From Helicobacteraceae bacterium (GTDB taxonomy: Bacteria > Campylobacterota > Campylobacteria > Campylobacterales > SZUA-545), in contig JAISOU010000032.1 in NCBI GenBank assembly GCA_031275395.1, positions 1 to 64,000 of the forward strand: 64,000 nucleotides of DNA, written 5' to 3'. The notes under the pieces were generated by a model. That model was given only the letters and a program-made list of their open reading frames with translations. It was not told the DNA's origin and did not search any database. Both the position numbers and the translations under genes were made by a program. Positions 28,413-38,233 of this stretch are shown in pieces. How positions within the stretch are numbered: the stretch's first letter is position 1; the number at the start of each line of letters is the position of its first letter.

Positions 28413-29393
28413 TTAGCGCTCTAACGCTATCTCGAAGCGATCGCCGCTTTTGCGAAGATAGAGTTCCTTCACGCGACTCGAACTATGGGTTCTTGCCTTG
28501 TAATCTTGCCAAAAACTCGCCTTATAGATCAACTCGTTAAGCGAATTTGGGTAAGGAACCACTTCAATATCGGAAAATTCAATTCTTTTTGTTTCGCCTT
28601 TTCCGAAAATTAAACGTTTAATCTTATCAAAGTCTAACCTTGAAATACCATCCGATCTGCGAAAATCTTTTGCATAAAGCGCCAAATATCCCTCTAAATC
28701 GTTGTTTTTCCACGTCCAGCGCCACTTATAGATCGTCGCTAAGACCAGAGCGATATCCTCTTTGCGCGCCTCTAAAACGCCGTTTTCGTTAATCAAAAGC
28801 GCTATTTTCTTGTGATCGACTTGCGTTTCAAGCGAGCTTAACGCCTCGTTGTCGATCGCCACGCACCCTTTTGTGTTTGGATTTTGACGCGAACCGTTTA
28901 GCGGAAACCCGTGCAACCATATCCCGTGCCCCGTCTTTTTAAGCATACGATCGAAGGCGTTGGGGTAGTTGGTAACATAGGCAAGCGGGCCATAGTATGG
29001 ATCGTATAGTCCTCCGCCGTTTTGCTTCAGTTTAGACGCGATGTCGTAAGCTCCGACCGGCGTTTTATTATCGCCCGCTTTGAACTTATCGCCAACCGCG
29101 TCGCCCATCGTCGCGTCGTAGTCGGCGATATGGGTTAGTTTGCTCTCTTTGTAGTCGTAAAACGACAAACGCCGCGCCGCTTTATCGACGATCAAGATAT
29201 GCTTTTGCGATTCAAAATAGCCAAAGCGCGTCTCTATTTTTTGAAGCCGTTCTAGCCAATAACTCGGATCGCTAAGCGTTTCGTTCGCCTTGATCTCCAG
29301 CGCTTCTAACCCTTTGCTACGATAAATATCCGCGAAATCTTCCGCCGCGACCAGGTCGATCGCAAACGCGAAAAGAAACCAAAATTTCCTCAT
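28413..29393 (-). CDS. csd6: Csd6/Pgp2-type L,D-carboxypeptidase (YkuD fold)
   Basis: Csd6 (H. pylori) and Pgp2 (C. jejuni) trim tetrapeptides of peptidoglycan to tripeptides and set helical cell shape. The 326-residue product has a signal peptide, an N-terminal dimerisation region, the YkuD catalytic domain with H161 (HGIWLHGFPLNGSR) and C177 (NTKGCVAI), and a C-terminal NTF2-like domain (about 215-325). Both catalytic residues lie close to their H. pylori positions. The start overlaps the era stop by 4 bp, the same order as HP0517-HP0518. A curved or helical cell is therefore likely. Confidence 0.9.
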   Translation of the reverse strand: MRKFWFLFAFAIDLVAAEDFADIYRSKGLEALEIKANETLSDPSYWLERLQKIETRFGYFESQKHILIVDKAARRLSFYDYKESKLTHIADYDATMGDAVGDKFKAGDNKTPVGAYDIASKLKQNGGGLYDPYYGPLAYVTNYPNAFDRMLKKTGHGIWLHGFPLNGSRQNPNTKGCVAIDNEALSSLETQVDHKKIALLINENGVLEARKEDIALVLATIYKWRWTWKNNDLEGYLALYAKDFRRSDGISRLDFDKIKRLIFGKGETKRIEFSDIEVVPYPNSLNELIYKASFWQDYKARTHSSSRVKELYLRKSGDRFEIALER

Positions 29394-30286
29394 TCCCCTC
29401 CCTTATAGCCTAATTTGGCAAGACTCGAGTCTTGTTTCCTCCAATTTGGAAGCAAGACGACCTTTAACTCCAAAAAAACCTTCTTGCGCGAAAATTGTTC
29501 CATTATTATCCTTGCCTTCCGTCCGATACGTTTGATTGTAGCGCCGTTTTTGCCGATCGCCATTGCTTTATGCGAAGGTTTTTCCGCGAAGATCGTAGCG
29601 CTAATTCGATCGAGCGTCGCGCCCTCCTCAAAGCTCTGCGCCTCTACTCCGCAGGCGTATGGCGCCTCGTCGCTTAAGGAGTCGAAAATCGCTTCGCGGA
29701 TCATCTCGGCGTATATTTCGCGCATCGTCGCGTCGGTTAGCTCGTCGGGATCGTAATAAAAGGGGTGATCGGGCAGATTTCGCGCGATTTCAAATAAAAG
29801 CGCGTTAAAATCCTTTTTTTTCGCGCTAATCGGCGCGATCGCCAAAAAACGATCGGAAAAAGACTGATACTCGGCGAGTTTTTTAATTCTTTGTTCATAG
29901 TTAAAATGATCCGATTTTGTTAATGCGACAATATGTTTTTTATCCCCCGCGATCGCAAGAAAGTTCTCGTAATCGCGGGTTTGATCCGCCATATCGGCTA
30001 AAAAAACGCTTAAATCGGCGTTTTCGATCGCGCTTAGAGCCTCGCGCCGCATAAACTCGTTTAGCTTGCCGTCCCTTTTATCCAGCCCCGGCGTGTCGAT
30101 AAAGATAATCTGCGCGTTTTCATACATCACGATCGCAAGCTGTCTTTTGCGCGTCGCGCCCGCTTTGCGGCTAGTTAGGGCGATTCGATCCCCGATCATC
30201 GCGTTGATCAGGGAGCTTTTACCCGCATTGGGACGGCCGATCAAAGCGACAAAGCCCGCTTTAGAGGATATATCTGGCGGCGTCAT
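29390..30286 (-). CDS. era: Ribosome-assembly GTPase Era
   Basis: Era binds the 3' end of 16S rRNA and helps 30S maturation. The 298-residue product shows G1 GRPNAGKSS, G3 DTPG, G4 TKSD and a C-terminal KH domain (AIGKNGATIKRIGRKAR). The start at 30286 overlaps the hslU end by 26 bp; no nearer in-frame ATG keeps the whole N-terminus. It overlaps csd6 by 4 bp. Confidence 0.96.
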   Translation of the reverse strand: MTPPDISSKAGFVALIGRPNAGKSSLINAMIGDRIALTSRKAGATRKRQLAIVMYENAQIIFIDTPGLDKRDGKLNEFMRREALSAIENADLSVFLADMADQTRDYENFLAIAGDKKHIVALTKSDHFNYEQRIKKLAEYQSFSDRFLAIAPISAKKKDFNALLFEIARNLPDHPFYYDPDELTDATMREIYAEMIREAIFDSLSDEAPYACGVEAQSFEEGATLDRISATIFAEKPSHKAMAIGKNGATIKRIGRKARIIMEQFSRKKVFLELKVVLLPNWRKQDSSLAKLGYKGGE

Positions 30287-31592
30287 CGCTCTTGAAAACT
30301 TGATCGAGTTTGCTATGTATCAAATCGGCGCTAATCGCGATTTTCTTTCCCGCGTTCTCGTCGGCTTCAAAGCTGATCTCCTCTAAAGCCTTTTCCATAA
30401 TCGTGTGCAAACGCCTCGCTCCTATATCCTCGGTCTTGTCGTTCGCCTGTTTTGCCAGACTCGCCATAGCGCGCAAAGCCGAATCGTCAAAATCCAGCTC
30501 CACCCCTTCGGTCCGCATAAGCGCGACGTATTGCTTAATAAGCGAGTTTTTTGGCGTGGCTAAAATCTGATACAGATCGTTTTCGTCCAAAGAGTTCATC
30601 TCTACGCGAAGCGGAAAACGCCCCTGCAACTCGGCGATTAGATCGCTGGGTTTTGTCATGTGAAACGCGCCCGCGCCGATAAATAGAATATGATCGGTGC
30701 CGATCGCGCCGTATTTTGTGGAGACGCTACTGCCCTCGACGATCGGCAATAGATCGCGCTGAACGCCCTCTTTGCTCGGATCGCCGCTGCGAGAAGCGCC
30801 GTTTGGAAGCGCGATCTTGTCCATCTCGTCGATAAAGATAATACCGCCCTCCCCCGCTCTTTGCAACGCCTCGCGCCGCACTTTTTCCATATCCAGCAAA
30901 CGATCGGACGCCTCTTGGCGCAAAATCTCCTTCGCCTCTTTCACGCTCGTCTCTTTTTTGACGGGCGCGTTCATCTGCCCGAACATCTTTCCTAGCGACT
31001 CTTGAATCCGCGCCATCTCCGGCGGCAGATTGTCCAATCCCGATACCTCTACGTGCGTTTTGGGCGAAATCTCGACCTCTATGTTTAAGCGATCGACCTC
31101 GCCGTTTTTCACTTTGGACTTCATCGCCTCTTTCGCCGCCTTTTGCTGCGCTATCAACTCCTGCGAAGCGCCCTTTGGAAGCGGCGGAACTAGCTCGGAA
31201 GCGATCTTTTCATAGACGTAATCGTTAAGCTCCGGTTCTTGGCGCTCTAGCTCCTCCTCCTTAACGATCTTAATCGCCGCGAAAACCAGATCGCGCACCA
31301 TCGATTCCACGTCGCGCCCGACAAAGCCGACTTCCGTATATTTCGTCGCCTCGACCTTGACAAACGGCAGTTTTAAAAGTTTCGCCATTCTGCGGGCGAT
31401 CTCGGTTTTGCCTACGCCAGTAGGGCCGATCAGTAGGATATTCTTGGGCAAAACCTCTTCGCGTATATCGCCCTCTAGCTTTAATCGCCTCCAGCGGTTT
31501 CTTAACGCGATCGCGATCGCTTTTTTCGCGTCGTTCTGACCGATAATAAAATCGTCTAAGTATTTGACAATCTCTTTTGGGGTTAGATTCAT
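30261..31592 (-). CDS. hslU: HslU, ATPase subunit of the HslVU protease
   Basis: HslU is an AAA+ unfoldase that feeds substrates into the HslV chamber. The 443-residue product starts MNLTPKEIVKYLDDFIIGQ, has Walker A GPTGVGKTE, Walker B IIFIDEMDKIA, the intermediate domain (about 110-240) and a C-terminal tail ending DDAARYIL that would insert into HslV. It lies two bases after hslV. Length and motifs are normal. Confidence 0.97.
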   Translation of the reverse strand: MNLTPKEIVKYLDDFIIGQNDAKKAIAIALRNRWRRLKLEGDIREEVLPKNILLIGPTGVGKTEIARRMAKLLKLPFVKVEATKYTEVGFVGRDVESMVRDLVFAAIKIVKEEELERQEPELNDYVYEKIASELVPPLPKGASQELIAQQKAAKEAMKSKVKNGEVDRLNIEVEISPKTHVEVSGLDNLPPEMARIQESLGKMFGQMNAPVKKETSVKEAKEILRQEASDRLLDMEKVRREALQRAGEGGIIFIDEMDKIALPNGASRSGDPSKEGVQRDLLPIVEGSSVSTKYGAIGTDHILFIGAGAFHMTKPSDLIAELQGRFPLRVEMNSLDENDLYQILATPKNSLIKQYVALMRTEGVELDFDDSALRAMASLAKQANDKTEDIGARRLHTIMEKALEEISFEADENAGKKIAISADLIHSKLDQVFKSDDAARYIL

Positions 31593-31594
31593 AT

Positions 31595-32131
31595 TTAGGC
31601 TTTCAAGGTTAATGTTTTTATATTTTGATTGGTGTAGATACAGATTTCGCCCGCGATTTTCAGCGACTCTTCCACCAATTTTTCGGGATCGAGGTTTGAA
31701 AATGCGCGCAAGGCTCTAGCGGCGCTTAAAGCGAACGTTCCGCCGCTTCCAATCGCCGCCAAAGCGTTGTCTTCAGGCTCGATCACGTCGCCCGCGCCGC
31801 TTAGCACAAAGAGGTTTTTGGTATTTAGCGCGATCATCATCGCCTCCAAGCGCCGTAACATCTTGTCGCTTCGCCACGCTTTAGCGAAAGCGATCGCGCT
31901 TTTAAGCAGATCGCCCTTTTGCGAATCCAAAATCCGCTCAAACATATCAAAAAGCGTAAAAGCGTCCGCCGTAGATCCCGCGAAACCCGACAAAATCTTG
32001 CCGCCGCACAACGTTCTGATCTTTACCGCGTTGTTTTTCATCACCGTCGCGCCTAGGCTAACCTGTCCGTCGCCGCCAATTACCGCTAGATCGTCCGAGC
32101 GGTAAGCGAGTATCGTCGTCGCTTCAAACAT
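31595..32131 (-). CDS. hslV: HslV, peptidase subunit of the HslVU protease
   Basis: HslV is a proteasome-like N-terminal threonine peptidase. The 178-residue product begins [11 protein letters not shown]; removal of the four-residue propeptide would expose the catalytic Thr5. The GGDGQVSLG and [11 protein letters not shown] segments are typical. It follows rplI by 7 bp and precedes hslU by 2 bp. Confidence 0.97.
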   Translation of the reverse strand: MFEATTILAYRSDDLAVIGGDGQVSLGATVMKNNAVKIRTLCGGKILSGFAGSTADAFTLFDMFERILDSQKGDLLKSAIAFAKAWRSDKMLRRLEAMMIALNTKNLFVLSGAGDVIEPEDNALAAIGSGGTFALSAARALRAFSNLDPEKLVEESLKIAGEICIYTNQNIKTLTLKA

Positions 32132-32138
32132 CGCTTGC

Positions 32139-32582
32139 CTACTCGCCGACGACGTCGGCTTTAAAGCGCGGGTGAATCCCGCGCCCTAATTTCACGCTAA
32201 TCTCGTAAAGCCCAGTCGCTTTGATCGCGCCGTCCATCTCTATATCTTTTTTGTCGATTTCAAGCCCGTTTGCCTTTAACGCTTCGGCTACGTCCTCTTT
32301 TTTAAGCGCGCCGAAAAGCGATCCGTTCGCGCCGACCTTTTTTACGATCTTTATCGTTACGCTCTCCAATTTTGTCGCAAGCTTTTTTAGCTCCTCGAGG
32401 CGCGCCTGTTCGCCCTCCGCTCGCGCCTTTTCCTTTGCCTGCCATTGGCGGACTACCGCGTCTGTGGCAAGTTTCGCCAGCCCCTTGGCGATCAAAAAGT
32501 TCTGCCCGTAACCCTCTTTTACCTCTTTGATCTCGCCCGCTCTGCCCAAAGATTTGACCTCTTTTAATAGCAATACCTTCAT
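32139..32582 (-). CDS. rplI: 50S ribosomal protein L9
   Basis: The 147-residue product has the L9 N-terminal domain ([34 protein letters not shown]), the long connecting helix and the C-terminal rRNA-binding domain. The ATG at 32582 follows AGGA; the frame remains open 11 codons upstream but those residues are not part of the family. First gene of the rplI-hslV-hslU-era-csd6 unit, the order known from H. pylori. Confidence 0.97.
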   Translation of the reverse strand: MKVLLLKEVKSLGRAGEIKEVKEGYGQNFLIAKGLAKLATDAVVRQWQAKEKARAEGEQARLEELKKLATKLESVTIKIVKKVGANGSLFGALKKEDVAEALKANGLEIDKKDIEMDGAIKATGLYEISVKLGRGIHPRFKADVVGE

Positions 32583-32718
32583 TTTTCGTCCTGTTTTTGA
32601 GATTTTTACGACCAAAGCTTTATATTTTATCAGGTCGCGGCTTTTGCCCCCGCTTTATTATTAAATTAAGCTAGGATTCGATAGGCTACGCGGCGTTTTT
32701 TACATTTTAAGGATAACA

Positions 32719-34086
32719 ATGAAAAAGTTTCTAATCGCCGCGCTTGTCGCAATCGCGCTTATTTTAACGATCTTACCTCTCTCTATGGGGCTTGTCGCGC
32801 AGGGCTATTTTGCCTTCGCGTTCGATAATCTCCACGCGCGTCTGCCAAAACAATACGAACAGATTTTTGGGACTTTACCCGTCGATCTGAAGCTAAAGAG
32901 CTACGCGGGGGGCTTATTCGGCGCGAAAACGGTTTCCGAGCTTGTCGTCGCCGACGGTTCGCCAGACGACGGGCGAGAGTTGTTGGTTATCGAATCCGAC
33001 GTTTCGTATGGTTGGCATTTTACGAAAGCCTTTCCCTATTTGCACCTTGTAAAAGCGCATACGATCGTCCGTTTAAGCAAAGAGCTGCAAAGCGCGCTTC
33101 TCATACGGCTAATTCCGATATTTGACGAAGGCAAGATATTAGAGGGCGATATTTATTTTACGCCCAAAATCGCCGGAAGCGGCGTTTTGGCTACGCCCGC
33201 CGTATCGATCGGCTATATATTAGACGCTAAGCCGATTATTATCTCGTATAACTACGGAATTGGCGCTCGCGCTACGCATATCGCGATCGATTGGTCTTCG
33301 TTTTCCATCGCAGATAAGGATACGCAAGAAAGAGGCATAATTGAAGGGGTACGCCTGACGATCGACGGAAACGTTTTAGATATAAACGACGACGCTAAAC
33401 TGGAGTTCGCTATTAAACAAATGAGCGTCTCCGACATAATGAAACTTGAAAATCTAAATATAAAAAACGCTCAAACAATCAAAGGCGGCGCGTATAACGG
33501 CTTAAACGAGTTTTCATTCGATCTATTCGAGGGCAGAAATACCCACGAATATAAATACTACAAAATAGATCGAGCTTTTCTTTCGATCGCAAGCTCTAAT
33601 CTAGATCATGAAAGCCTCGTTAAACTACGCGATTTTGCGCTAAACGACGACGAAAATTATTGGTTAGACGACAAAGAAAAGCTCTCTAAAGAGATACTTC
33701 CTTTGCTCGCCAAATGCGTGCGGAACGTCAATATAACGGTTAAATTGACTATAAGAGTCGGCGATAAATCGTGGGATCTCGACGCGAACGTCAGATTAAA
33801 TCCGGAGGTTCCCTTTCCAGATTTTACGGATATAGACGCGATCGATCCCAAAGATTTGCTTAAAATGGCGATCGTCGATCTCGACTGGTCGGCGCACGAA
33901 GAGATTTTTAAGCTTTTTGGATCGGAATCCAGCCTTAATTCCGACGATTTGGAGCGCTCGATCGACGAAGGTTATTTCAAACGCGAAAACGGCGTTTTAA
34001 GCGCCAAAGTCCATCTCGAAAACGGCGTTTTTACAGTCAACGGCAAAACGCCCGCGGAGCTTAAAAATTGGATAGATTCTATTTAA
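32719..34086 (+). CDS. DUF945 family protein (YdgA-like), copy 1
   Basis: The 455-residue product has an N-terminal signal anchor (MKKFLIAALVAIALILTILP) and a long exported part with the features SYAGGLFGAKTVSEL and WHFTKAFPYLHLVKAHT, as in DUF945/YdgA proteins, whose biochemical role is unclear. It is followed 60 bp later by a paralogue with a nearly identical first 30 residues and recurring blocks (EGDIYFTP, ISYNY). It starts after a GGATAAC-type site. Cell-envelope location is inferred. Confidence 0.8.
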   Translation: MKKFLIAALVAIALILTILPLSMGLVAQGYFAFAFDNLHARLPKQYEQIFGTLPVDLKLKSYAGGLFGAKTVSELVVADGSPDDGRELLVIESDVSYGWHFTKAFPYLHLVKAHTIVRLSKELQSALLIRLIPIFDEGKILEGDIYFTPKIAGSGVLATPAVSIGYILDAKPIIISYNYGIGARATHIAIDWSSFSIADKDTQERGIIEGVRLTIDGNVLDINDDAKLEFAIKQMSVSDIMKLENLNIKNAQTIKGGAYNGLNEFSFDLFEGRNTHEYKYYKIDRAFLSIASSNLDHESLVKLRDFALNDDENYWLDDKEKLSKEILPLLAKCVRNVNITVKLTIRVGDKSWDLDANVRLNPEVPFPDFTDIDAIDPKDLLKMAIVDLDWSAHEEIFKLFGSESSLNSDDLERSIDEGYFKRENGVLSAKVHLENGVFTVNGKTPAELKNWIDSI

Positions 34087-34146
34087 GCTCGCGTCTGATA
34101 TGCTTCGTGGCGTTTTTTTCGCATTATTTCCAAATCAAGGACGACG

Positions 34147-35463
34147 ATGAAGAAGTTTATAGCCGCCGCGCTTGTCGCGATCGCGCTTGTTTTAGTGATC
34201 TTGCCGCTCTCTATGGGGTTTGTCGCGCAAGGCTATTTGACGCAGGACGGCTTGAAGAAGTTCTTTCCCGCGCAGGTTAGAGCGCAAACCGCTCCGTTTA
34301 AGATAGAGTCGAAAAGCTACGAACGCGGTCTGTTCGGGGCGAAAGCGGTTACGGCGATTACCTATAGCCAGTTTGGTTCGACGATCGAGATATTCGAGGT
34401 CAAAACCGATCTTTCGTTTGGCTGGCATCTATCTAGCTCTTTTCCATACTTCAACCTTGTTAAAGCGCATACGGTCGTATCCCTTAGCCAAGAGGCGTTG
34501 CGACAAGATCGCTATTTAGCGAACGCGCTTAAAGAAGGCGGTAAGATATTAGAAGGCGATATCTATTTCACTCCCGGTATTGGCGGCGCGTCGGGCGAAT
34601 TAGCTTTGCCCGAGATCGACTCCAACAGAGCGCGGGTTAGATCGGGTTCGCTTAAGTTGAACGTCGCGGGAAAAGATAACGTTAGTTTGAATTTTTATCT
34701 GCCGCTTATTTCGTACAATTATCCCGGTCGGGATAGCTTAAAAATCGAAGAGGTTCGTTTAACGGCTAACGGCGATCTCTACGATATAAACGGCGAATCG
34801 CAAGGGGAACTAACGATTAAGAGCTTCGAATTTGACGAAAGGTTACGCGTCGACGACTTTAAGATCGTAAGCTATCAAAAGATCTCCGGCGGCGTATCTA
34901 ACGCCTACACGGAAATATCGGCTAAAGAAGCGAAGTTGCTAGACGCCTATACCGACGTGGTTCCCGCTATAGAAAAACCGGTCGTATCCCTTGCTTTAGA
35001 AAAACTAGAGCGCAAAGCGCTTGCGGATTTTTCGGAAAAATACCAAGCGTTTTTAGACTCTTCAGCGTCCGGTCGGTCAGATTTTGAGGCGATGGTGAGC
35101 GCCGCTCAATCGCTATTTAATCTATTTGATAAAGGCGCGGTTTTTACGACAAAGATCAATTTCGCCATTTACGATAAATCCGTCGATTTATTTCTAAAGA
35201 TAACGACCGATCCGAACGTTGAAGTTCCGAATTTCTCAAGGCTATCTCAAGACGCGTTGTTGCAAAAGTTTGTCGTCGACGCGACCCTATCGGCGCATAA
35301 CGACGTATTAGAGCTTTTGGAAGCCCCGCTCGAAGTTTTTGCGCAGTTTGAAAGCGAAGGCTATATTACGAACAAAGACGACGTATGGAACTTTGTTTTT
35401 CGCTTGGAAAAAGGCGAAACTACTTTAGGCGGCAAACCGCTTCCTCTCTCTTCGCTATTTTAA
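34147..35463 (+). CDS. DUF945 family protein (YdgA-like), copy 2
   Basis: The 438-residue product parallels the preceding gene: signal anchor MKKFIAAALVAIALVLVILP, then SYERGLFGAKAVTAI, WHLSSSFPYFNLVKAHT, EGDIYFTPGIGG and LISYNYPG. Away from these blocks the two have diverged strongly, so the duplication is not recent, though the DNA of the first 60-90 coding bases stays close. Function unknown. A terminator-like hairpin follows the stop. Confidence 0.8.
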   Translation: MKKFIAAALVAIALVLVILPLSMGFVAQGYLTQDGLKKFFPAQVRAQTAPFKIESKSYERGLFGAKAVTAITYSQFGSTIEIFEVKTDLSFGWHLSSSFPYFNLVKAHTVVSLSQEALRQDRYLANALKEGGKILEGDIYFTPGIGGASGELALPEIDSNRARVRSGSLKLNVAGKDNVSLNFYLPLISYNYPGRDSLKIEEVRLTANGDLYDINGESQGELTIKSFEFDERLRVDDFKIVSYQKISGGVSNAYTEISAKEAKLLDAYTDVVPAIEKPVVSLALEKLERKALADFSEKYQAFLDSSASGRSDFEAMVSAAQSLFNLFDKGAVFTTKINFAIYDKSVDLFLKITTDPNVEVPNFSRLSQDALLQKFVVDATLSAHNDVLELLEAPLEVFAQFESEGYITNKDDVWNFVFRLEKGETTLGGKPLPLSSLF

Positions 35464-35467
35464 GCTA

Positions 35468-35497
35468 AAAGCCCGCGGCATTTCGCCGTAGGGCTTT
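35468..35497. terminator. Bidirectional hairpin between convergent genes
   Basis: AAAGCCC then GCGGC, a short loop, GCCG and GGGCTTT form a stem with A-rich left and T-rich right flanks. It lies between the DUF945 gene ending at 35463 and the PAS gene ending at 35496, so it can serve both. Confidence 0.7.
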
Positions 35498-36230
35498 ATA
35501 TCGTTACTAACGGTATCTCAAGAGAAACGCGATCGGCTTCAAAAGAGGCGGCTACGTTAATGCCGCTTGCAAGCGCTTCGATCGCGTCGTCGTATTCGGC
35601 GTTTCTTGGAGCGCCTTTAATCAACATTTCGATTAGCGGATATTTTTCGCCGCCCACATATAAAAACTCTCCGACTTTCAGTTTTAAGCCCGTCGTAACT
35701 ATAGGGCATTTGGGATCAAATCCGTCGTATATTTTTCGTAAAACTTTTGCGAAGTCGTTTTGGGATAGACGAAACTCTGGAATCGTGGGATCAAACTCGT
35801 TGCGAAACGACGATATATTTAAGCGGTTTTTCGCAAGCGAAATCGCCACGTCGATCAAAACGTAGATATTCGTAGAGTCGTAATTTTTGATCTTTGCTAT
35901 GGCGCTCTCTCTAGCGGCGGGCGTTTGGTACAGCTTTATGCCGATCGAGTTTTCGTCTTCGTAGCCGACGGTGATTGCAAAAAAATGAAACTTTGCGAAA
36001 CTTAGCGGCAGAAAAGTCGTTTTATAACCAAAGTCGATCGAGGCGTAAGATAGAGCTAGATCGTTAAAGGTTTTAATCGATTCGTAACCGCTTAAAAGCT
36101 CGGCGGATCGATTGAGATAGACAACGTTTCCATTTTGGTTAAAAATAAAGAACGGATTATAGTCGTATTCCAACCAGTTGCGATAGCGCGACGTTTCGAC
36201 TTCGAGTTCAGAATTCGAGTCCAAGCTCAT
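35496..36230 (-). CDS. PAS-domain protein, possible sensor partner
   Basis: The 244-residue product begins with a PAS domain (about 18-110: NPFFIFNQNGNVVYLNRSAELLSGY in part). The rest (about 115-240) has a degenerate kinase-like pattern but no phosphoacceptor His box or clear ATP-binding motif, so catalytic activity is doubtful. It overlaps the AAA-Fis gene by 23 bp, suggesting they act together. No membrane segment, so a cytoplasmic signal is likely. Confidence 0.65.
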   Translation of the reverse strand: MSLDSNSELEVETSRYRNWLEYDYNPFFIFNQNGNVVYLNRSAELLSGYESIKTFNDLALSYASIDFGYKTTFLPLSFAKFHFFAITVGYEDENSIGIKLYQTPAARESAIAKIKNYDSTNIYVLIDVAISLAKNRLNISSFRNEFDPTIPEFRLSQNDFAKVLRKIYDGFDPKCPIVTTGLKLKVGEFLYVGGEKYPLIEMLIKGAPRNAEYDDAIEALASGINVAASFEADRVSLEIPLVTI

Positions 36231-36951
36231 TGATCTTCTTTCTTAAAGTATTTCTATTGATCCCAAGCGCGCCCGCAAGTTTTAGTTGCGATCCGCATTC
36301 GCTCATTCCCGCCGCGATCAGCGGCATATCGTAGAGATAGAGGTAGTCGCGGTAGATATTAATTCCCGCCGTCGTTCGCAATTTATCTCTTAAAAAGCGT
36401 TCCATCAGCGCCAAGAGCGCGCTTTCATCGACCGAATCAAAAAGCGCCGCCAAGTAGATCGAGCGACGTAGCGAATGGGCGTTGTCGCTTAGATCGATTT
36501 TGACGCGATCAAAATCGATCTCGTAATCTAACATTAAAATATCCTTCGCCTCTTTTACGAAAGCGTCGGTCAAAAGCGCCGTATCTTTTGGACGTTCGCG
36601 AAGCGGCGGCAGACTGAGCGTCAGACCAAAAAAACGATCGATTACTCCCTGTTCAATATTTCGCGTCGTCGTCGCCACAACGCGCTTGCCGCCAAGCTCC
36701 AAACGTTCGGCTTTTTGATAGCGGTCGAAGTTTTCTATGATCAGAGATTCCGATCGTAAAAGTAGCTGTTCGATCTCCTCTTCGTTTTCGCCGTTTACGA
36801 TCGCGGCGTTTGGCAGAATCTCTTTTGCCAACGTCGTTTTGCCCGCGCCTCGCTCGCCCGTGATTAGCACGTTGATCGCCAGCGTTTTAACCAGAAGCGC
36901 GGTTTTGGCGATCTCCAGCGAACATTCGTCGGCGGCTAAAAACGCGCTCAT
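36208..36951 (-). CDS. Compact AAA-Fis regulator related to sigma-54 activators
   Basis: The 247-residue product has Walker A GERGAGKT (about 32-39), the SLPPLRERPKD signature of sigma-54 activators and a C-terminal Fis-type helix-turn-helix (LAGALGINRNTLRKKINELG). It lacks the GAFTGA loop needed to contact sigma-54 and its AAA core is shortened, so it may be a non-activating DNA-binding regulator. It overlaps aspC by 4 bp and the PAS gene by 23 bp, forming a three-gene unit. Confidence 0.75.
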   Translation of the reverse strand: MSAFLAADECSLEIAKTALLVKTLAINVLITGERGAGKTTLAKEILPNAAIVNGENEEEIEQLLLRSESLIIENFDRYQKAERLELGGKRVVATTTRNIEQGVIDRFFGLTLSLPPLRERPKDTALLTDAFVKEAKDILMLDYEIDFDRVKIDLSDNAHSLRRSIYLAALFDSVDESALLALMERFLRDKLRTTAGINIYRDYLYLYDMPLIAAGMSECGSQLKLAGALGINRNTLRKKINELGLEF

Positions 36952-38120
36952 CGTCTATATCCGTCGGCAAACTTAGCGATCTGCGCGATCGCTTTTTCTA
37001 TAACCTCTTCGTTGGCGGCGAAACTCATTCTAAAATATCCCTCTTGAGAAAATCCGATACCGGGCGTACAAACCACGCCGTATTCGTCGAGAAGTTTAAG
37101 GCAGAACGCGGTCGAATCTTTTTCTAGTGCTTCGTGCGATACGAAAAGATAAAACGCCCCGTCCGGCGCGATCGGCTTTAATCCGTCGATCTTCGATATA
37201 AGCCCAAGCGCGAGATCGCGGCGCTTTTCAAACCTCCGGCGCATAGTTTCAATATCTTTATCCGCCCGTCCGTCCAGCGCCGCGATCGCCGCTTTTTGGA
37301 CGATCGAACAGGGATTTGTGGTCGATTGGCTTTGCAGTTTTGTAACCGCTTTGGCGATCTGCTCGTCCGCCGCCGCGAAATATCCAAGCCGCCAACCCGT
37401 CATAGCGACGGATTTTGACAAGCCGTTAACCGTGATCGTCCGTTCGTAAAGATCGCGGCTTATAGAGGCGCACGCCGAAAACTTAACGCCATAAACAAGT
37501 TTTTCATAGATTTCGTCGCTGATAACGAGCGCTTTAGTTCCTTTTAAGACCTCGCCAAGCGCGGCAAGCTCGTCGCGGCTATAAACGGATCCCGTCGGAT
37601 TCGAGGGCGATCCGATCACGACGATTTTCGTTTTGTCGCTTAACGCGGCTTCAAGCTCTTTTGGCGTTATTTTGAAGCCGTTTTCGGATTTCGTTTGCGT
37701 CAAAACGGCTTTTGCGCCGTGATAGCGCGCCATCTCAGGGTAACTTACCCACGCGGGCGCGGGGATTATAACCTCGTCGCCAAAATCCGCCAAAACCGCG
37801 AAAAGCTGAAATAGCGAATGTTTCGCGCCGTTGCTAACCACGATATTTTTTGGAGAGTAATCAAGATTGTTATCCCGCTTTAATTTTCCGGCGATCGCCG
37901 CTTTTAGCTCGTCCGTTCCCGATACGGCGGTATATTTGTTAAACGCCGAATTGATAGCGGCGATCGCCTCCTCTTTTACGACCTGCGGCACGTCAAAATT
38001 GGGTTCGCCCGCCGAAAGGTTAAGCGTTTCGCGCCCTGCGGCTTTAAGCTCTCGCGCCTTTTGCGCCATCGCCAAAGTGAGCGACTCCTCCATACGACCA
38101 ATCCGCGCGGAAAGCGTCAT
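36948..38120 (-). CDS. aspC: Class I aspartate aminotransferase
   Basis: This PLP enzyme exchanges amino groups between aspartate and 2-oxoglutarate. The 390-residue product shows SAGEPNFDVP near the start, the cofactor-binding NPTGSVYS and DEIYEKLVYG, the PLP lysine in NGLSKSVAMTGWRLGY (about residue 232) and a C-terminal R in YFRMSFA that binds the substrate carboxylate. Related class I enzymes act on other amino acids, so the exact donor is not proven. It leads the operon with the AAA-Fis and PAS genes. Confidence 0.92.
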   Translation of the reverse strand: MTLSARIGRMEESLTLAMAQKARELKAAGRETLNLSAGEPNFDVPQVVKEEAIAAINSAFNKYTAVSGTDELKAAIAGKLKRDNNLDYSPKNIVVSNGAKHSLFQLFAVLADFGDEVIIPAPAWVSYPEMARYHGAKAVLTQTKSENGFKITPKELEAALSDKTKIVVIGSPSNPTGSVYSRDELAALGEVLKGTKALVISDEIYEKLVYGVKFSACASISRDLYERTITVNGLSKSVAMTGWRLGYFAAADEQIAKAVTKLQSQSTTNPCSIVQKAAIAALDGRADKDIETMRRRFEKRRDLALGLISKIDGLKPIAPDGAFYLFVSHEALEKDSTAFCLKLLDEYGVVCTPGIGFSQEGYFRMSFAANEEVIEKAIAQIAKFADGYRR

Positions 38121-38233
38121 TTATAATCCTTTTTTATATAAAAATGAGTGAAAATATAGCAAAATACATCTAAAACCGCCTATTTTTTAGGCGATTTATC
38201 GTCAAAACGGAACAGACGAGCGCAAAACCCCGC

